A stretch of DNA of 5,439 nt from a bacterium Ga0077546. GTDB lineage: Bacteria > Cyanobacteriota > Vampirovibrionia > Obscuribacterales > Obscuribacteraceae. The position numbers and the translations under genes were made by a program. Of this stretch, positions 3,753 to 5,439 are shown piece by piece. Under the pieces are notes generated by a model, which saw only the letters and a program-made list of their open reading frames with translations, searched no databases and had not been told where the DNA came from. The stretch spans positions 1 through 5,439 of the forward strand of contig LNEX01000518.1 of the NCBI GenBank assembly GCA_001464165.1. The letters run 5' to 3'. How positions within the stretch are numbered: position 1 is the first letter of the stretch; each line of letters starts with the position of its first letter.

Positions 3753-5439
3753 ATGGGCGAGAACGATAGCGAGAATAAGGGTAGTACTGCGGCAGCCAAT
3801 GATAGGGCCTTGCGCGAAGCTGGCGCTGTTATGCGCACCGGCCAGTCAGCTTATGACAACGGTAACTACAAATTAGCTGAACCTTTACTTCTCAAAGCTC
3901 TCGATGTATTTGAGTTGCATGGTGTTCTTGACAGTCCTGAATATTACTCGTGCCTTTCTGTTTTGGCTGATAATTACTTCCACCTCAAACGCTATTTTGA
4001 GGCAAAGGGTTTCTATGAGCGCCTTTCTGTAGCGCGCTTGAAGAATCCAGGGGCAACAGACGCCCAAGTGGTGGTTGCTCTACTGAAGTTGGCGTCATGC
4101 CAAGAGAAGTTGCACGAAATAAACGATGCTCTCAACTCTTTTGAATTAATTCTTGAGCTGGCAGAGACGACGATTCCGCATGGTCATGCACTGTTTGGGG
4201 TTATTTTTGATTCTTTCGAATTGCTTGTAGAAAGGCATATTGATCGCCCGCAAGAGCGTTCTGAGCGCTTAGATGATTTGAAAATCAAGAGGGAACAGTT
4301 TGGTTTCGCTGAGACTAAAACTGGTCAGTGGGACGCTTTACCTAACGAAATGAGCGATAGTCAGATTGTTGCTCGCTATTCTGAACAGCCTGGAGGTGCC
4401 GTTGTTTTATCTAAGACCTCCGAAGAATTGATCGCCGCTTTGAGCGCATGGACAGAGCCGGAATTGAGTTCAAAGGCTCATGATTTGCGTGTCAAAAGAG
4501 CGACTGATGAAATCAGTGGCTGGCAGGTTCGTAATATGCAGGCCGTTGATCCAGGTGATTCTCAGAGTGATATCGGTAACCTCAACGACCTTGATGATCG
4601 TGCTTTTCATGAAGGCGAAAAGCACTTGCAAGTGCATTTGACCACTGATATGTTTAAGCGCAAGCCTCGCATCGGAGACCAATCTGATGTGGCTTTGCCA
4701 GCTGTTGAAGTGCCTGAAGCTGCTCCTGTTATAGAAGTCGAGCCTGTGCGCGGCGGTCCACTTAGTGACGAGCGCTTGGCCAAGGCAGCGAAACGTGTCA
4801 AAGCAGATAGACGACCGTTCAATCCATTACCGGCATTGACGGTATCTGTAGCTGTGCTTGGCGTGATTGGCTCTATGTATGTAGCTCATGAATGGACAAA
4901 AACTGCTGCTATTTCGCGCTCTGATGGGCGAGCTTCAGTTAGTGCCGCTGCCGATCTTGTTGGTAAAGAGTATATATCTAGTGACGGCCAGAAAAAACTG
5001 CGAATAAAATCGCTTACTGACTGTGAGTATATTGTTGGTGGTGCCACTGTACCTAGTGTCTTTCATATTCAAGGTGAGCCAGAAGTTTCATCATTAAGTG
5101 GTTTCTTTAACAGCGGTTCGGAGAAATTGGCATTAACGCAAACGGCCTCTGGTTTTGTTTTTCCTGATGGTGTAGGTCTTTATTCTGATTTATCCAAAGA
5201 CCGATTGATCTTAAACAAAATCCAGGCTACCTCTAATTTCGCTACTTTCTTTTACGCGAGTCATGACCACGTGTATCCCACCAGCACTAAAGATAATGTC
5301 GCTGGCAGCACTAGCTTTAACTGGGTTAATCCACTGACCAATCAAATAAATGCGCCAGTGGTGGAAGCAAAACAGTATGAAGTCGATAAATTTGATGAGC
5401 TGTTCGTTAGTAAATTGAAAGACTTTAGGGCAAGTAAAT
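3753..5439 (+). CDS. TPR-domain membrane protein with unknown extracytoplasmic domain (3' partial)
   Basis: The frame is open from the ATG at 3753 to the window end (562 codons, no stop), so the gene continues beyond. Residues 18-165 look like tetratricopeptide repeats, a helical protein-binding scaffold: for example SAYDNGNYKLAEPLLLKAL (32-50), LADNYFHLKRYFEAKGFYE (71-89) and a third helix pair at about 105-140. Residues 170-310 are mostly polar with no recognised domain. A Pro/Glu/Val stretch (316-332) and an Arg/Lys-rich stretch (341-354) lead to one membrane helix at about 359-379 (LPALTVSVAVLGVIGSMYV). The basic side places the TPR part in the cytoplasm and the rest outside. The outer part (382-562) is rich in Ser, Thr, Gly and aromatic residues, beta-like, and unrecognised. 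The start is moderately sure: only a weak AGGT (3747-3750) precedes it, an in-frame stop lies at 3714-3716, and Met27 is an alternative. The role is unknown; the layout suits a trans-membrane linker or sensor. Confidence 0.8.
   Translation, partial: MGENDSENKGSTAAANDRALREAGAVMRTGQSAYDNGNYKLAEPLLLKALDVFELHGVLDSPEYYSCLSVLADNYFHLKRYFEAKGFYERLSVARLKNPGATDAQVVVALLKLASCQEKLHEINDALNSFELILELAETTIPHGHALFGVIFDSFELLVERHIDRPQERSERLDDLKIKREQFGFAETKTGQWDALPNEMSDSQIVARYSEQPGGAVVLSKTSEELIAALSAWTEPELSSKAHDLRVKRATDEISGWQVRNMQAVDPGDSQSDIGNLNDLDDRAFHEGEKHLQVHLTTDMFKRKPRIGDQSDVALPAVEVPEAAPVIEVEPVRGGPLSDERLAKAAKRVKADRRPFNPLPALTVSVAVLGVIGSMYVAHEWTKTAAISRSDGRASVSAAADLVGKEYISSDGQKKLRIKSLTDCEYIVGGATVPSVFHIQGEPEVSSLSGFFNSGSEKLALTQTASGFVFPDGVGLYSDLSKDRLILNKIQATSNFATFFYASHDHVYPTSTKDNVAGSTSFNWVNPLTNQINAPVVEAKQYEVDKFDELFVSKLKDFRASK

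Overview
The window looks bacterial. Genes have Shine-Dalgarno sites, two intergenic gaps hold hairpins that look like intrinsic terminators, and one protein has a Sec signal peptide. Five coding regions are supported, all on the + strand; the first is cut at its 5' end and the last at its 3' end. I cannot name the species. The motif of the third gene resembles, from memory, uncharacterised proteins of planctomycetes and other environmental bacteria, and the long TPR-membrane protein would fit such a large-genome lineage (for example Obscuribacterales-like or planctomycete-like). This is a weak guess.

Region 1 (1-1333) is NAD metabolism. The end of a glutamine-dependent NAD+ synthetase (NadE) runs without a stop codon into a complete nicotinamidase (PncA). 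The two enzymes sit near opposite ends of the nicotinamide salvage route: PncA deamidates nicotinamide to nicotinate, and NadE amidates deamido-NAD to NAD+. An AAGGA site before an internal ATG at 468 suggests that free PncA may also be made. Two consecutive hairpins follow the stop codon, and the second looks like a terminator.

Region 2 (1334-2664) holds a 116-residue three-helix membrane protein and a 257-residue protein of unknown function. They have a 78-base gap and no terminator between them, so they may be co-transcribed. A very strong terminator at 2612-2664 closes the unit. These genes, like region 1, are GC-rich and prefer codons ending in C or G.

Region 3 (2665-3542) holds an exported SGNH/GDSL hydrolase with all four expected sequence blocks. 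Its leader has an extended -10 promoter and two near-palindromes exactly 21 bp apart, the second touching the ribosome binding site. This is a good candidate for regulated expression.

Region 4 (3543-5439) has a short 9-bp tandem repeat, then a long open frame that runs off the window. It encodes an N-terminal TPR domain, a Pro/Glu- and Arg/Lys-rich linker, one membrane helix and an extracytoplasmic domain I do not recognise. Base composition falls clearly after the terminator at 2612-2664, so the two halves differ in codon use and probably in expression level or history. No RNA genes, CRISPR arrays or mobile elements were seen.
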